NCBI GenBank assembly: GCA_965204565.1
Contig: CBDBEU010000005.1
Location: forward strand, 1,736,001-1,800,000
Direction: 5' to 3'
Length of the DNA: 64,000 nt
DNA from: CBDBEU01 sp965204565
GTDB lineage: Bacteria; Pseudomonadota; Alphaproteobacteria; Rhizobiales; TMED25
Shown: positions 9,709 to 18,870 of the stretch, piece after piece
Layout of the letters: each line of letters opens with the position of its first letter
Numbering within the stretch: the stretch's first letter is position 1
The notes under the pieces: generated by a model
Told to the model about the DNA's origin: nothing
Seen by the model: the letters and a program-made list of their open reading frames with translations, nothing else
Databases searched by the model: none
Translations under genes and position numbers: made by a program

Positions 9709-9725
9709 TTTAGAATTTTTCTAAT
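9709..9725. promoter_or_regulatory. Putative Irr box (iron control element, ICE)
   Basis: The 17 bases TTTAGAATTTTTCTAAT form two half sites, TTTAGAA and TTCTAAT, around a 3-base spacer. The ICE consensus recognised by Irr in rhizobia is known to be close to TTTAGAA-N3-TTCTAAA, so only the last base differs. It lies in an AT-rich stretch, 62 bases upstream of the start of the ferric-iron binding protein. The match and position are seen; binding by Irr is inferred. Confidence 0.6.
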
Positions 9726-9865
9726 TAAAAACGAATGCTATCGAGCATATTTGCCAATAAGCTGAATATTAGTTGGCGTCAAGCCAAACAAATGGACGCC
9801 CTGACCACCCCTGGCTTTGAGCGTGTTGGCGTGATTCCGTCTGGATATCAGCGACGGAGGGTACG

Positions 9866-10889
9866 ATGGCTGCACAGCGCGGGTTGTTCGATCCGGATGA
9901 GCGCTACGCGGCGTTATCGAAAGCGGGAGATCCGCTGGAGCGGCTTGCCGGGGGTATCGACTTCGAGCTCTTCCGGCCAGAGTTGCCGGCCGGAGTTGGA
10001 TGCGACGCTCGATCGTTCCGATGGCAGGCAGGGCGGGCGCCCGCCGATGGACCCGGTCCTCATATGTTCAAGGTGCCGGTAATCCAAGTGCTCTACGGTC
10101 TGTCGGATGCGCAGGCGGCATTCCAAATCATGGACCGGCGCAGCTTTGCCCGTTTCCTCGGCCTCGATGACGGCGAGCGGGCGCCGGACGAGACGACCAT
10201 CCGGCGGTTCCGGGAAGCCCTGGCGCGGACCGGCGCGGTGGAGAAACTCTTCGCCCGGTTAGACGCGCATCTTAAGGACGCCGGATATCTCGCCCGGATA
10301 TCTCGCCATGGGCGGGCAGATCGTCGATGCCACCATCGTGGCGGCCCCGCGCCGGCGCATGACCGATACCGGGAAGGAGATCGTCAAGGGCGGGGGCATC
10401 CCGCCTGATTGGCAGGCCAATCCCCGGAAACCGGCGCAAAAGGATCGCGACGCGCGTTGGACACTCAAGCCAGGGCTCAGGAAGACGCGCCCGGACGGCA
10501 CGGCGATGGGCGCAATCGCCACGCCGGTGTTCGGCTGCAAATCCCATATCAATGCCGACCGGCGCCACGGCTTCGTCCGGACATGGATCGTCACCGACGC
10601 CGCCCGGCAAGCCGATGCCCGTGCATCACGAGAGGGCCAATGCCGCACGGTCGAAGGTCCGATCCACGATCGAACATCCCTTCGTCGGGATGAAGGCACG
10701 AACGGGGCTCTTCGTCCGCACCATCGGCATCGACCGGGCGAGGGCCAGGATCGGCATGGCCAGGATCGCATTCAACATGAAACGGCTCCTGTTCCGGGAG
10801 CGCAAAGGCGCCGTGGCATACCCCGGCCCCGGCGAAACCAAATCCCGAACCACAACCCAGGCAAAGGCCAACCCGCATCGCGGCCGTAA
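9866..10889 (+). pseudogene. IS5-family transposase pseudogene (element A, copy 1)
   Basis: Remains of an IS5-type DDE transposase. It begins MAAQRGLFDPDERYAALSKA, continues with the HTH-like part ending RFLGLDDGERAPDETTIRRF, and after a frameshift near 10300 shows GGQIVDATIVAAPRRRMTD, which holds the first catalytic Asp, and RKPAQKDRDARWTLK. Compared with copy 2 (18.6 kb), a 13-base tandem duplication near 10000 shifts the frame. Around 10605 the text jumps from VTDAARQADA into the C-terminal region, so the middle with the second catalytic Asp seems deleted. The C-terminal GMKARTGLFVRTIGIDRARA is in yet another frame. The shared element sequence starts by about 9794. The element is dead. Confidence 0.8.
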
Positions 10890-11050
10890 ATGCGCTCTCG
10901 TCACCCCATTCCAGGCAGCAGACAGGGGTCGGCAGGGTGTCCAAATACATGCAGAGATTGGAACTGTTATAGTTCGCGACCCACAGGTGACCCTGTCTCG
11001 CGGGAGAGCACAGCAACATCAGGGGCGAGGCCTGCGCCCGCCCGGGAGCG

Positions 11051-14000
11051 TTAACCGGCAAGCACGCGTTCAGGTGGAAAAATGATCTGCACCAGCGTGC
11101 CGGCGCCTAGCGCGCTTTCAATGCGCAATTCCGCCCGGTTGGCCTCAACCAGCGCCTTGGTCAATGGCAGCCCCAGGCCGGTTCCGGGAATATTGGTTTT
11201 GGCCCCGGCGATATTGACCTGGCGGAACGGCTCCAGCGCCTGGCGCAATTCGTCTGCTGACATGCCTTGGCCGGTATCGCGGATCCTGATCTGCAACGGG
11301 CCGGCTGCATCCAACATGGTTGACAAGATCACCTGCCCGCCCGGCGGTGTGAACTTGATCGCATTGGACAAGAGGTTGAGCAGGATCTGCCGCAAAGCCC
11401 GCTCATCAGCCGCCACCGGCGGCAGGTCTTCAGGTGAGCTGACGCGGATGATCACGCGCTCGCGCGCTGCCTGCGGCTGCATCAACTGCACGCCTTGCTG
11501 AATCAACGGGCTCAGATCGACGCTGCCGAAATTGAGTTCAAGCTTGCCGGCCTCGATCTTCGACAAATCGAGCAGATCATTGATCAGGCTCAACAGGTGC
11601 CCGCCACTGGTCCTGATGTCGGTGAGATATTCCTTGTAGCGGTCGTTGGCGATGGGTCCAAATTTCTCTTCGCTCATCACTTCGGAAAACCCAATAATGG
11701 CATTGAGCGGCGTGCGCAGCTCATGGCTCATGCGGGCGAGAAAATCTGACTTCTGGTTGCTCGCCTCCTCGGCTTCCGACTTGGCCCGCCTGAGCTCTCT
11801 TTCCGAGCGCTTCCATTGCGTGATATCGCGGATCACGGCACAGAATCCGGGGTCGGTCTCCACATTCATCGGGCCGATGGTGAGGAACAGCGGCACCGCT
11901 GTGCCGTCCGTGCGGTTGGCAACCACCTCGCGTCCCTCGCGGTAAAGACCGTTGACCCCGCCCTCGCCGACACTTTGCAGATAGGCATCTACCGTCTTGG
12001 CACTTTCCTCGTTCAGCAGGCTGGACAACTTGCTGCCGGCAACATCCATGGCGTTGCGTGCGAAAATAGCCTCTGCGCTGGGGTTCATCGTGCGGATGCT
12101 GCCATCGTGATCGAGAGTGACGATGCCATCTGCTGCGGAATTGAGAATCGCGCGAAGCTCGCTTTCGCGCTCACGCGCGGCCCCCAGTTCATCGATAGCA
12201 TCGGGAAGTGCCGCAACTGCCGCGATTCCCTCCACCGCCATCGCGCGTGCCGGCTGGTGCGGAGATGGTGCCTCCTGGGCGGTCTCTGCATTGCTTTCAG
12301 GGCGCGTCGTTTTATCGTGTTCTTCAAACCACATCAGCATTGCCGGCTCGTTGTCGAACAGCACAAATTCGGCATGGGTGGTCAGGGGGGGGGCGGAGGG
12401 TGCGCCTCCCGCCACATGGAGCTCGATCGTTTGACTTTCGTCCGATGCCGACAATTCGCCGTCGTCGAACCGGCTTTGCAGGGCGAAAAGCTGCGAGCGT
12501 TCTTGCGGGAACAGATTAAGAAGATTGGTGCTTGCTGCGTCCTTTTCCGGGTCCGCACCGCCTGTCAACGTCAGAAATTGCCGGTTTGCGCCAATCACGG
12601 TGAGGGCGCGGTGGACCAGCGCCGGTTTGCCAAGCGCATCAAGCGCGCTGACATCGAGCGACAGCAACGCGCCCGAGTTTGCCGGTGCATCTCCGGCATG
12701 ATCAACCCCGCCGACAATACGCAATGCAGCGGCCGTCTGTTCCTCCGCCGTCTGTTCTTCTAGCGCCCGGTCTTGTGCAGCTTGCTCTTCTGCCGCCCGA
12801 TCTTCATCCCACCGGTCCGCATCATCCGTGGCGCCATCTTGGCCAGGCGCTGCAGCAGTCTCGCCAAGCTCAGTCGCCGCATGTGCCGCAATCGCCCGTG
12901 CAATCGCCGAGAAGGTGGCATCGTCGCCCTTACCTGCCGGCCGGGCGGCTTGCGCGTCATCGTCCGTTTCAACGCCGAGCGGCGCGGCTGCGTCCTGCGA
13001 CCCGGCAATGCGCATCAGCGTGCAGCTCAGACCGGTCCTTTGCCCATCGGCGCCATTGACCGGAAGTGCGCTGAAAAGCGCCTGGCTGCCGTCGCCGCCA
13101 ATCGCCACAACCGCACCCCTGACGCCGCGCATTGCGGCAAGCCCGGCCTCGACCTCGCCGGTGATCTCAAGGTTCAGTTTTTGCGACACAGCGCCCCAGG
13201 TCTCGCCAACCAGCTCAGCGCACTCAAATCCCGGCAGGTCGCTTGCGGTGTGCGAAATGCCGTTGACACACAGGTTCTTGTCGAGCGTCCAGGCAAGGTC
13301 GGCGGCGGCTGCAAGATAGGACTGGAGGCTCGCGCGGGTCCGGTCCTGGTGCTCGGCAACACGGCGGCGGTCTTCGATGTCGTCGAATGTAAACAGCAAA
13401 GCCAGGCGGCCATGAATCGGTGCGGCAATGCGAATCACGGTAATGCGGTGCGCGCGCGGCCCATACCGCGTGTTGATGGTTTCGACCTCGCTTACACTGG
13501 CAACATCCAACGCTTCGTCGATCAGCGCCCGCCCGCGCGCCTCGTCGGCAAACCATCCGCCGAGGACACCGGCTGTACCGGACGGCAAACCCGCGGTCAG
13601 CGCGCGGCATGCCTGATTGGCATAGACCAGACTTGCATGGCGATCGAGCACTGCCACCGGAATCGGCAGCGCATCGGCAACGGCATCCAGGAGGCGACCG
13701 CGGGTATTTTCCTCACTGCCCGCCTCCTCGCCGGCTGCGACCAGCAAGATACCGGCACGCCCGTCATCGAGCACCACCTTCCGGACGAGCGCGCTCAGCG
13801 CTCGCTTGCCACCGCGTGGGTGAAACACGAAACGCTCGCGGTGTTCATCCTGCTCGCCAAGTTCAGCACCCAGGTGGACGATCTGGCGCAAGGCTGCCAG
13901 TTCAAGATCAAAACGGCGGTCGATCAAATCGATCAGCGTGTTTTCACCCCAAAAGGCAAGGCCTTCACGGTTGGCCCAGACAATGCGGCAACGCTCGAAA

Positions 14001-14068
14001 TCCCAGAGCCACGCCGGATGCGGCTGAGATTCGAGACGTTCCAACTCATCAAGCGGATTGCGGCTCAC
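11051..14068 (-). CDS. Large PAS-domain sensor histidine kinase, PdhS/CckA-like
   Basis: A 1005-residue kinase. The N-terminal two thirds hold PAS-like segments (for example HPAWLWDFERCRIVWANREG near residue 16, VAVLDRHASLVYANQACRAL near 138, and a clear PAS at about 650-760 containing AADGIVTLDHDGSIRTMNPS). The core at about 775-1000 has an H-box FLARMSHELRTPLNAIIGF, N-box ILLNLLSNAIKFTPPGG, G1 IRDTGQGMS and G2 GTGLGLPLTKALVEA. The H-box context, followed by SEVMSEEKFGPIANDRYKEY, resembles the PdhS/CckA-type kinases of Rhizobiales cell-cycle signalling. No transmembrane segment is visible, so it is probably cytoplasmic. An acidic EEQ-rich linker lies around residues 430-450. A run of nine G/C bases (12385-12393) inside the gene is slippage-prone. 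There is no cognate regulator gene nearby. Confidence 0.87.
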   Translation of the reverse strand: MSRNPLDELERLESQPHPAWLWDFERCRIVWANREGLAFWGENTLIDLIDRRFDLELAALRQIVHLGAELGEQDEHRERFVFHPRGGKRALSALVRKVVLDDGRAGILLVAAGEEAGSEENTRGRLLDAVADALPIPVAVLDRHASLVYANQACRALTAGLPSGTAGVLGGWFADEARGRALIDEALDVASVSEVETINTRYGPRAHRITVIRIAAPIHGRLALLFTFDDIEDRRRVAEHQDRTRASLQSYLAAAADLAWTLDKNLCVNGISHTASDLPGFECAELVGETWGAVSQKLNLEITGEVEAGLAAMRGVRGAVVAIGGDGSQALFSALPVNGADGQRTGLSCTLMRIAGSQDAAAPLGVETDDDAQAARPAGKGDDATFSAIARAIAAHAATELGETAAAPGQDGATDDADRWDEDRAAEEQAAQDRALEEQTAEEQTAAALRIVGGVDHAGDAPANSGALLSLDVSALDALGKPALVHRALTVIGANRQFLTLTGGADPEKDAASTNLLNLFPQERSQLFALQSRFDDGELSASDESQTIELHVAGGAPSAPPLTTHAEFVLFDNEPAMLMWFEEHDKTTRPESNAETAQEAPSPHQPARAMAVEGIAAVAALPDAIDELGAARERESELRAILNSAADGIVTLDHDGSIRTMNPSAEAIFARNAMDVAGSKLSSLLNEESAKTVDAYLQSVGEGGVNGLYREGREVVANRTDGTAVPLFLTIGPMNVETDPGFCAVIRDITQWKRSERELRRAKSEAEEASNQKSDFLARMSHELRTPLNAIIGFSEVMSEEKFGPIANDRYKEYLTDIRTSGGHLLSLINDLLDLSKIEAGKLELNFGSVDLSPLIQQGVQLMQPQAARERVIIRVSSPEDLPPVAADERALRQILLNLLSNAIKFTPPGGQVILSTMLDAAGPLQIRIRDTGQGMSADELRQALEPFRQVNIAGAKTNIPGTGLGLPLTKALVEANRAELRIESALGAGTLVQIIFPPERVLAG

Positions 14069-14184
14069 CTAATCGATCCGTTGTTTAAGCCGCAACTGGC
14101 CCCTGCCTGCGGCTCCTGGGTTCATGGCCCAGTCGTTACGTCGCAACACGCCGCACATCACATTGCGAACATCAACATTTGATT

Positions 14185-15410
14185 GAACCGACATTCACGG
14201 GGTGGCGGCCATCGTCGAGCCGATATTGCCTCCACGGGCGGACATCTGCAACCCCGGACCATCGTCGTGGGGATCGAGGGACATCGAGAACGGTGACGCC
14301 GGCGCCGGCTGCGGCCGAAGTTCGGCGATCAGCCGCAGGATCTCGGCGAACAGGCCCCCTGGCACCGCGCCCTCGGCCAACCGGGCCAACTGGACTGGAA
14401 CGTGACGTACCGGCCGTGTGTGACGATCCCGGCGACGATCCTGATCGGCGTTTCCTTCACGCCGGTCGGCGACCATCGCCTGACTGCCTCCGGCAGAGCC
14501 GGCGTCCGCACAATCGCGTTCCTGCCTTCCTCGATGTGCTGCCCGGCCGCGCCGCGCCGGTTGCAGAAGGCGACCACGCGCGCTGGCAGGGCGGCTCAGC
14601 CTGGTGACGATGAAGCCGACGCGCAGGACACGTTCGCCCGGATGCCGTTCGACTCTGGCGACGACCCGACGCTTCCTGTCCCATGACCCTGCCCGATGGC
14701 TGAAGCCGACATGGGTGCGGATCATATGATCGGGTGGGCGGCCGATGGGTCGGGTCGGAAGGCAGGCGATGCTTTGCCGAAGGATCGCGTTGGCTTTGAG
14801 ACCGATCGTATACCGGTCGCCCTCGGCTGCGTTCCGGATCGCCGACCGGTTGAACACAAACAGCCGATGGCAGCAGGTGCAGGCGAAGGGCCCATTCCAA
14901 GCGGTGCCTACCTGACCGCCATGGGTCGGCCTGATTGCCATGGAATCCGTGTCGAGCACGATGGCCCTGGGCGGATGCCGCGCGTGCACCCGGTCAATCC
15001 GTTGCCCCGACAGATCGGCCGGTGCGGGGGGAGGTTATCGTCACCGGTAGGGAACTCCGTCTCCAATTGCCCCATCCGGCCGGCGCACGCGGCCTGCCCG
15101 GCTACGGCGCGCCCGCCGACAATCCATCGCATCGCGGGATCGACAGGCTCATGGCCGGCCATGTCCGTCAAGCCGAATGCGTCATTAAGCTCGCGGCAGG
15201 CCGGCCATCCGGCGTCGGTGGTGATTCCGCAACCGTGGAACCCGAGCTTCAGGCGGCGGTCGAAATCGAGCCGAAGAGGCCCGTCAACCGGTTCACCCGC
15301 CGGGTTCGCCATATGCCGCGCCCCAAAATGCGCTCAAGACATTGGTTCTCATCACAGAACCAACGATCAATCACATCAATCAATGGAGTCATATGGGAAA
15401 TGCAAGTTAA
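14185..15410 (-). mobile_element. Degenerate IS1380-family element, copy 1
   Basis: Reading the minus strand, the transposase starts MANPAGEPVDGPLRLDFDRR (about 15312) and continues GFHGCGITTDAGWPACRELNDAF, with later blocks AMRWIVGGRAVAGQAACAGRMGQ and, in other frames, AWNGPFACTCCHRLFVFNRS. All frames are interrupted and segments are missing; the element is about 1.2 kb, less than I expect for a full IS1380. The outer end at about 15405 begins GCATTTCCCATATG, the same end as copy 3 at 42.1 kb. The inner end near 14190 carries ACCGACATTC, matching the right ends of copies 2 and 3. It inserted at the very end of rfbC. Confidence 0.75.
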
Positions 15411-15957
15411 AATACGCTGGAAGGTCAGTAAGTCTTGGATTTTTTCGGTCTTTTTGCGATAATATCACATCCTCCGCCGCGATCATCCAATCGATCGACA
15501 GCGCGGGATCGTCCCATGCAAGACCAAGATCATGCTCCGGCGAATAAGCCTCTGTGACTTTATAGAAAACTTCTGTCTTGGGCTCTAGAGTGCAAAAACC
15601 GTGGGCAAAACCCTTTGGAACCCACAGTTGTTTCCAGTTTTCTTCCGACAATATGACCGAGACATGATGGCCGAATCTGGGTGAGCCGACACGAATATCG
15701 ACTGCAACATCCACAATAGCGCCGGAAATTACGCGAATCAGCTTATCCTGTGCCTTGGGCTGGATTTGAAAATGTAGCCCTCTGACAGTACCTTGGTCGA
15801 TGGACAGTGAATGATTGTCCTGAATGAAGTCTGCCGCGATGCCGCATTTTGCAAGATCGGCCTTGTTATAGGTTTCCGAAAAGAATCCGCGCTCATCACG
15901 AAGGATATTGGGCTCCAACAGGATACAATCTGGGATCGATAATTTTTGGAACTTCAT
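15376..15957 (-). CDS. rfbC: dTDP-4-dehydrorhamnose 3,5-epimerase
   Basis: A 193-residue cupin epimerase of dTDP-L-rhamnose synthesis (RmlC). Conserved blocks: ILRDERGFFSETYNKADLAK, the catalytic His region TVRGLHFQIQPKAQDKLIRV, and FAHGFCTLEPKTEVFYKVTE. The family normally ends soon after LPAYF. Here the last ten residues (NLHFPYDSID) and the stop codon come from the end of the IS1380 element inserted at this point, so the core is intact and the tail is altered. No other rhamnose-pathway genes (rfbA, B, D) are visible beside it. Together with a flippase fragment at 27.4 kb this hints at a dismantled surface polysaccharide region. The start at 15957 gives the normal N-terminus. Confidence 0.85.
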   Translation of the reverse strand: MKFQKLSIPDCILLEPNILRDERGFFSETYNKADLAKCGIAADFIQDNHSLSIDQGTVRGLHFQIQPKAQDKLIRVISGAIVDVAVDIRVGSPRFGHHVSVILSEENWKQLWVPKGFAHGFCTLEPKTEVFYKVTEAYSPEHDLGLAWDDPALSIDWMIAAEDVILSQKDRKNPRLTDLPAYFNLHFPYDSID

Positions 15958-16329
15958 CCGTACGTCCTTGGAGCGATGAGCAAACTCTAGCCGGCTTTCA
16001 GCCTGTTATTCAAGATTTTGTGTCCACCCGGGAACACCCGATTCCGTTTAAGCAATCCACGGTACTGTCATACTGATATGATGAGGCATGAATTGCACGG
16101 TACTCATTTGAAACTTCAATCATGCCACCTTCACTGGCGCAGCAAATTCACACGCGATCCGGTGCCAATCAGACCAAACGAGGCGCGACCAAGATATCGC
16201 AGTTTCTTTGACCGTTTTCCATTGAGGAAAAGAGGCACCATAAAAGCAGGTGCATCCTGATCGCAACCCATCTTGCTGCCGGGACAGCAAGTGCCGATCA
16301 GATTGAGCACCCGCCCGCACAACCACGCA

Positions 16330-17407
16330 ATGTGTTTGAGCTTGTGCCCTTTGTTGAGCTGCAGCAGCGCCTGACAATTGATGTTCTTCAGCTGTTTCGT
16401 CAGCAGCGTTACGCCCAGGCTGAAGTTGCACTGGCAACTCATAGCCGCGTTTCCCGACTGGCCGGTTCATCACTACAATCTGGCCGCGGCACTCGCCAGG
16501 CAGAACAAGACAGGCGAAGCACTCTAAAGTCTTGAACAGGCGCTCGATCTGGGGTTTGCCAATGTGCCCGCAATGGAGTTCGACCCTGATCTCGACAATC
16601 TGCGCGAACTCCCGCGGTTTTACACCCTCCTCGAACGCGCCAGACGAGCACCGCAATTGCCGCTCACCCGGTGGCAGATGGGCGTGCCGTTGTCGATGAC
16701 ACCAATACCGTCCTGGAGCCAAATAGCCGCACTCTGATTTCAACATTTGTCTTCCCCGAAAAGAGCTGGAGCGGCCGCGTTGCAGTGGCAACGATCGCAT
16801 CTCACGCCGGCTCAATCTCTGGTATGGCAAAGGTGAGGCGGTTGGAAACCACGGCGATCTTTACGATAATCGTGACAAGGGTTATTCATCGCTCACGCGC
16901 GACCTTTATCCGCAAATGACACATGTTGTGTACAGTCCCGCCGTGATCGCGGCCGGCGCTCATTATGGCGTCAACGCGCGGCACCTGTTCAATGCTATCT
17001 CCTTAGGAAACTCCTCCACGGCACTCACCAACGCCACACTGTGGCGAAGTCAGGCACGCCACATCCAGGCCACTCCAGATCTCATGGCGCGGGCTTTTCA
17101 ACTGGGGCAACTTATTTGGGGGTCTCCGGAGTCTGAAGAGAGAGCTGAACCCGTACCAGAAGGAAGTCGGCCAAGTCCGGTTGCAGATGATATCGAGAGT
17201 ACTGCGCTGGGGGAGTATCTTGCGGACCCGCCGGTGCGGGTCTGGCCTCGCGCCCCAGAGGTTGACTATCGTTCAGATATGATGGAGGTGCCGTATCCGG
17301 TTGCAGATGATGTTAGCGGTACGCCACTTGGGCATCATCTTCTAGGATTACCGGAATTCATGGCGTCAGGTCCACAACCCCTCATTTCGATACCGGCGCA
17401 AGCCCTA
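16330..17407 (+). pseudogene. Broken TPR-containing gene, cut by an IS5 insertion
   Basis: Stitching frames together gives a TPR-like text: LFRQQRYAQAEVALATHS, then (frameshift near 16450) FPDWPVHHYNLAAALARQNK, an in-frame TAA, then SLEQALDLGFANVP and DPDLDNLRELPRFYTLLERA. After another shift it reads RAVVDDTNTVLEPNSRTLIS, then GDLYDNRDKGYSSLTRDLYP and HYGVNARHLFNAISLGNSST. The last open part (16916-17437) ends inside the IS5 element, which supplies its final residues. Two similar units, SPVADDIESTALGEYL and YPVADDVSGTPLGHHL, repeat near the end. The TPR part is recognised; I do not recognise the C-terminal domain. Bases 15958-16330 upstream hold no gene I can support. Confidence 0.5.
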
Positions 17408-18262
17408 GACTCAAGGCTCATTATAGCCACCATATGAGGATGGCTGCCATTGTGATTGCGGCCATGAAGACGTCTGCCCGCCGGTCATATCGCGTTGCAA
17501 TGTGGCATCAGTCCTTGAGCGGCGCGAACATGTTCTCAACCTTATGGCGCTGTTTGTATTGAATGTTGCAGAAGGAAGCGGGTGCCTTTCGTCCTGTTCG
17601 GGGCGGAATGCATGGGGTGATCCCCCCGGCTTTCAGCGCCGCGCGATCATCGTCTGAATCGTATCCCTTATCTGCGATCATTATAGCTTTGACGCTATCA
17701 CAGAGACCCGGATACAAGAGCTTCGCACCGATATGATCCGACAGCTGGCCAGCCGCCAGGCACATGGCCGGCGGTCGTCCGTCGCCATCGCAGACGGCAT
17801 GGAGTCTGGTGTTCGGCCCGCCTTTTGTGCGCCCGATGTGGCGGGGAAGCCCCCCCCCTTTCAGAAGGCTCGACGCGGTGCGATGAGCCTTCAAGTGTGT
17901 TGCATCAATCATCAGCGTATCGGGCATCAGCGTATCGGGTGGCCCGTCATAAGCGGTCAAGTGACCGAAAATCTTGTCGAACACGCGGAGTTCGGTCCAG
18001 CGTCGAAAGCGATTGCAGAGCGTCTTGTGCGGGCCGCAGGCCGCAGCTGCGTCCTTCCATTGCAGCCCGTGCTTCAGCACGCAGACGATGCCTGACACAA
18101 CACGACGATCATCCCCCGGGCAACTCCGTGGGACCTGGGGAAGAATGGCTCGATCTTCGACATTTGAGCGCATGAGAGCAGAAACGGATCCGACATGGCA
18201 AACGCCTTTGCCATCCTGAATCAGAAATCAAACTTCAATGCAAATTAATGGGTCCTGAAGTC
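17408..18262 (-). mobile_element. IS5-family element B (855 bp)
   Basis: The two outer ends are related inverted repeats. The left end reads GACTCAAGGCTCATTATAG from base 17408 inwards. The right end, read inwards on the minus strand from 18262, is GACTTCAGGACCCATTAATT. They enclose one transposase gene. The element sits in the 3' part of the broken TPR gene. I could not identify a clear target-site duplication. The GCTCATTATAGCCAC end is also found, slightly changed, at 20.76 kb (element C), so B and C are relatives. Confidence 0.7.
17421..18173 (-). pseudogene. IS5-family transposase, single nonsense codon
   Basis: A nearly complete DDE transposase. It starts MRSNVEDRAILPQVPR, has the conserved WKDAAAACGPHKTLCNRFRR block, the first Asp in MIDATHLKAH, the second in IMIADKGYDSDDD, and the Glu in HKVENMFAPLKD. 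The frame then meets TGA at 17508-17510 where relatives have Trp. Beyond it the same frame continues CHIATRYDRRADVFMAAITM and ends ILIWWL at TAA 17421-17423, as expected for the family. So one TGG-to-TGA change cuts off the last 29 residues. A run of nine G/C bases lies within the gene near 17850. Confidence 0.85.
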
Positions 18263-18511
18263 TGGCTTCAACGCCAACGCCAGCGCCAACGGCGACGCAA
18301 GCTCCAGCGGAAGCGGGGACGGAAGGGCCTGCTCCGATAAGTTGCGCCAGCGGGGGAGGCGACTGGTGCGCCTGTAGAATTGCCGCCGGGGGCCGCCCCA
18401 TTCCTTCCACAAGACGGTAAATAGATTAAGAGTCGATGGGAACAATTCTTGGATAATCCCAGAAATATTGCGACGCTTCGCGAAGCGGGACTTAAGTTAC
18501 TTCAACCAATC

Positions 18512-18852
18512 GGACGCCCTGAACCCCCCTGGCTTTGAGCGTGTTGGTGTGATTCCGTGGGGATATCATTTGTTCTTCTGTGTAAGTCATAATTTCTTCC
18601 ATCAACTCAAGCGACGGAGGGTACGATGGCTGCACAGCGCGGGTTGTTCGATCCGGATGAGCGGTATGCGGCGTTATCGAAGGCGGGAGATCCGCTGGAG
18701 CGGCTTGCAGGGGTTATCGACTTCGAGCTCTTCCGGCCGGAGTTGGATGCGACGTTCGATCGTTCCGATGGCAGGCAAGGCGGGCGCCCGCCGATGGACC
18801 CGGTCCTCATTGTTCAAGGTGCCGGTGATCCAGGTGCTCTACGGTCTGTCGG
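18512..18852 (+). mobile_element. IS5-family element A, copy 2, 5' fragment
   Basis: Nearly identical to the start of element A at 9794. It carries the leader (GGACGCCCTGA, then TTTGAGCGTGTTGG) and the transposase start MAAQRGLFDPDERYAALSKA at 18626. This copy keeps 42 bases (18569-18610) that copy 1 lacks just before the transposase start. Identity with copy 1 stops at 18852 (CTACGGTCTGTCGG), where IS1595-associated sequence begins. Only about the first 75 codons remain. Bases 18263-18511, before it, contain an alanine/proline-coding stretch in one frame but no gene I can support. Confidence 0.8.
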
Positions 18853-18870
18853 TTGCCGCGCCGTTGTGGC

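Noticed and set aside
12773..14182. 469-codon frame antisense to the histidine kinase
   Set aside because: The kinase motifs on the minus strand are strong; the antisense product has no recognisable domain.
16120..16830. 236-codon minus-strand frame
   Set aside because: It is antisense to the TPR-like pseudogene; the plus-strand fragments carry the recognisable repeats.
17280..17420. The two PVADD units considered as a genuine repeat array
   Set aside because: Only two units exist and the DNA between them differs, so it is kept as a protein-level repeat in the pseudogene, not as a repeat feature.
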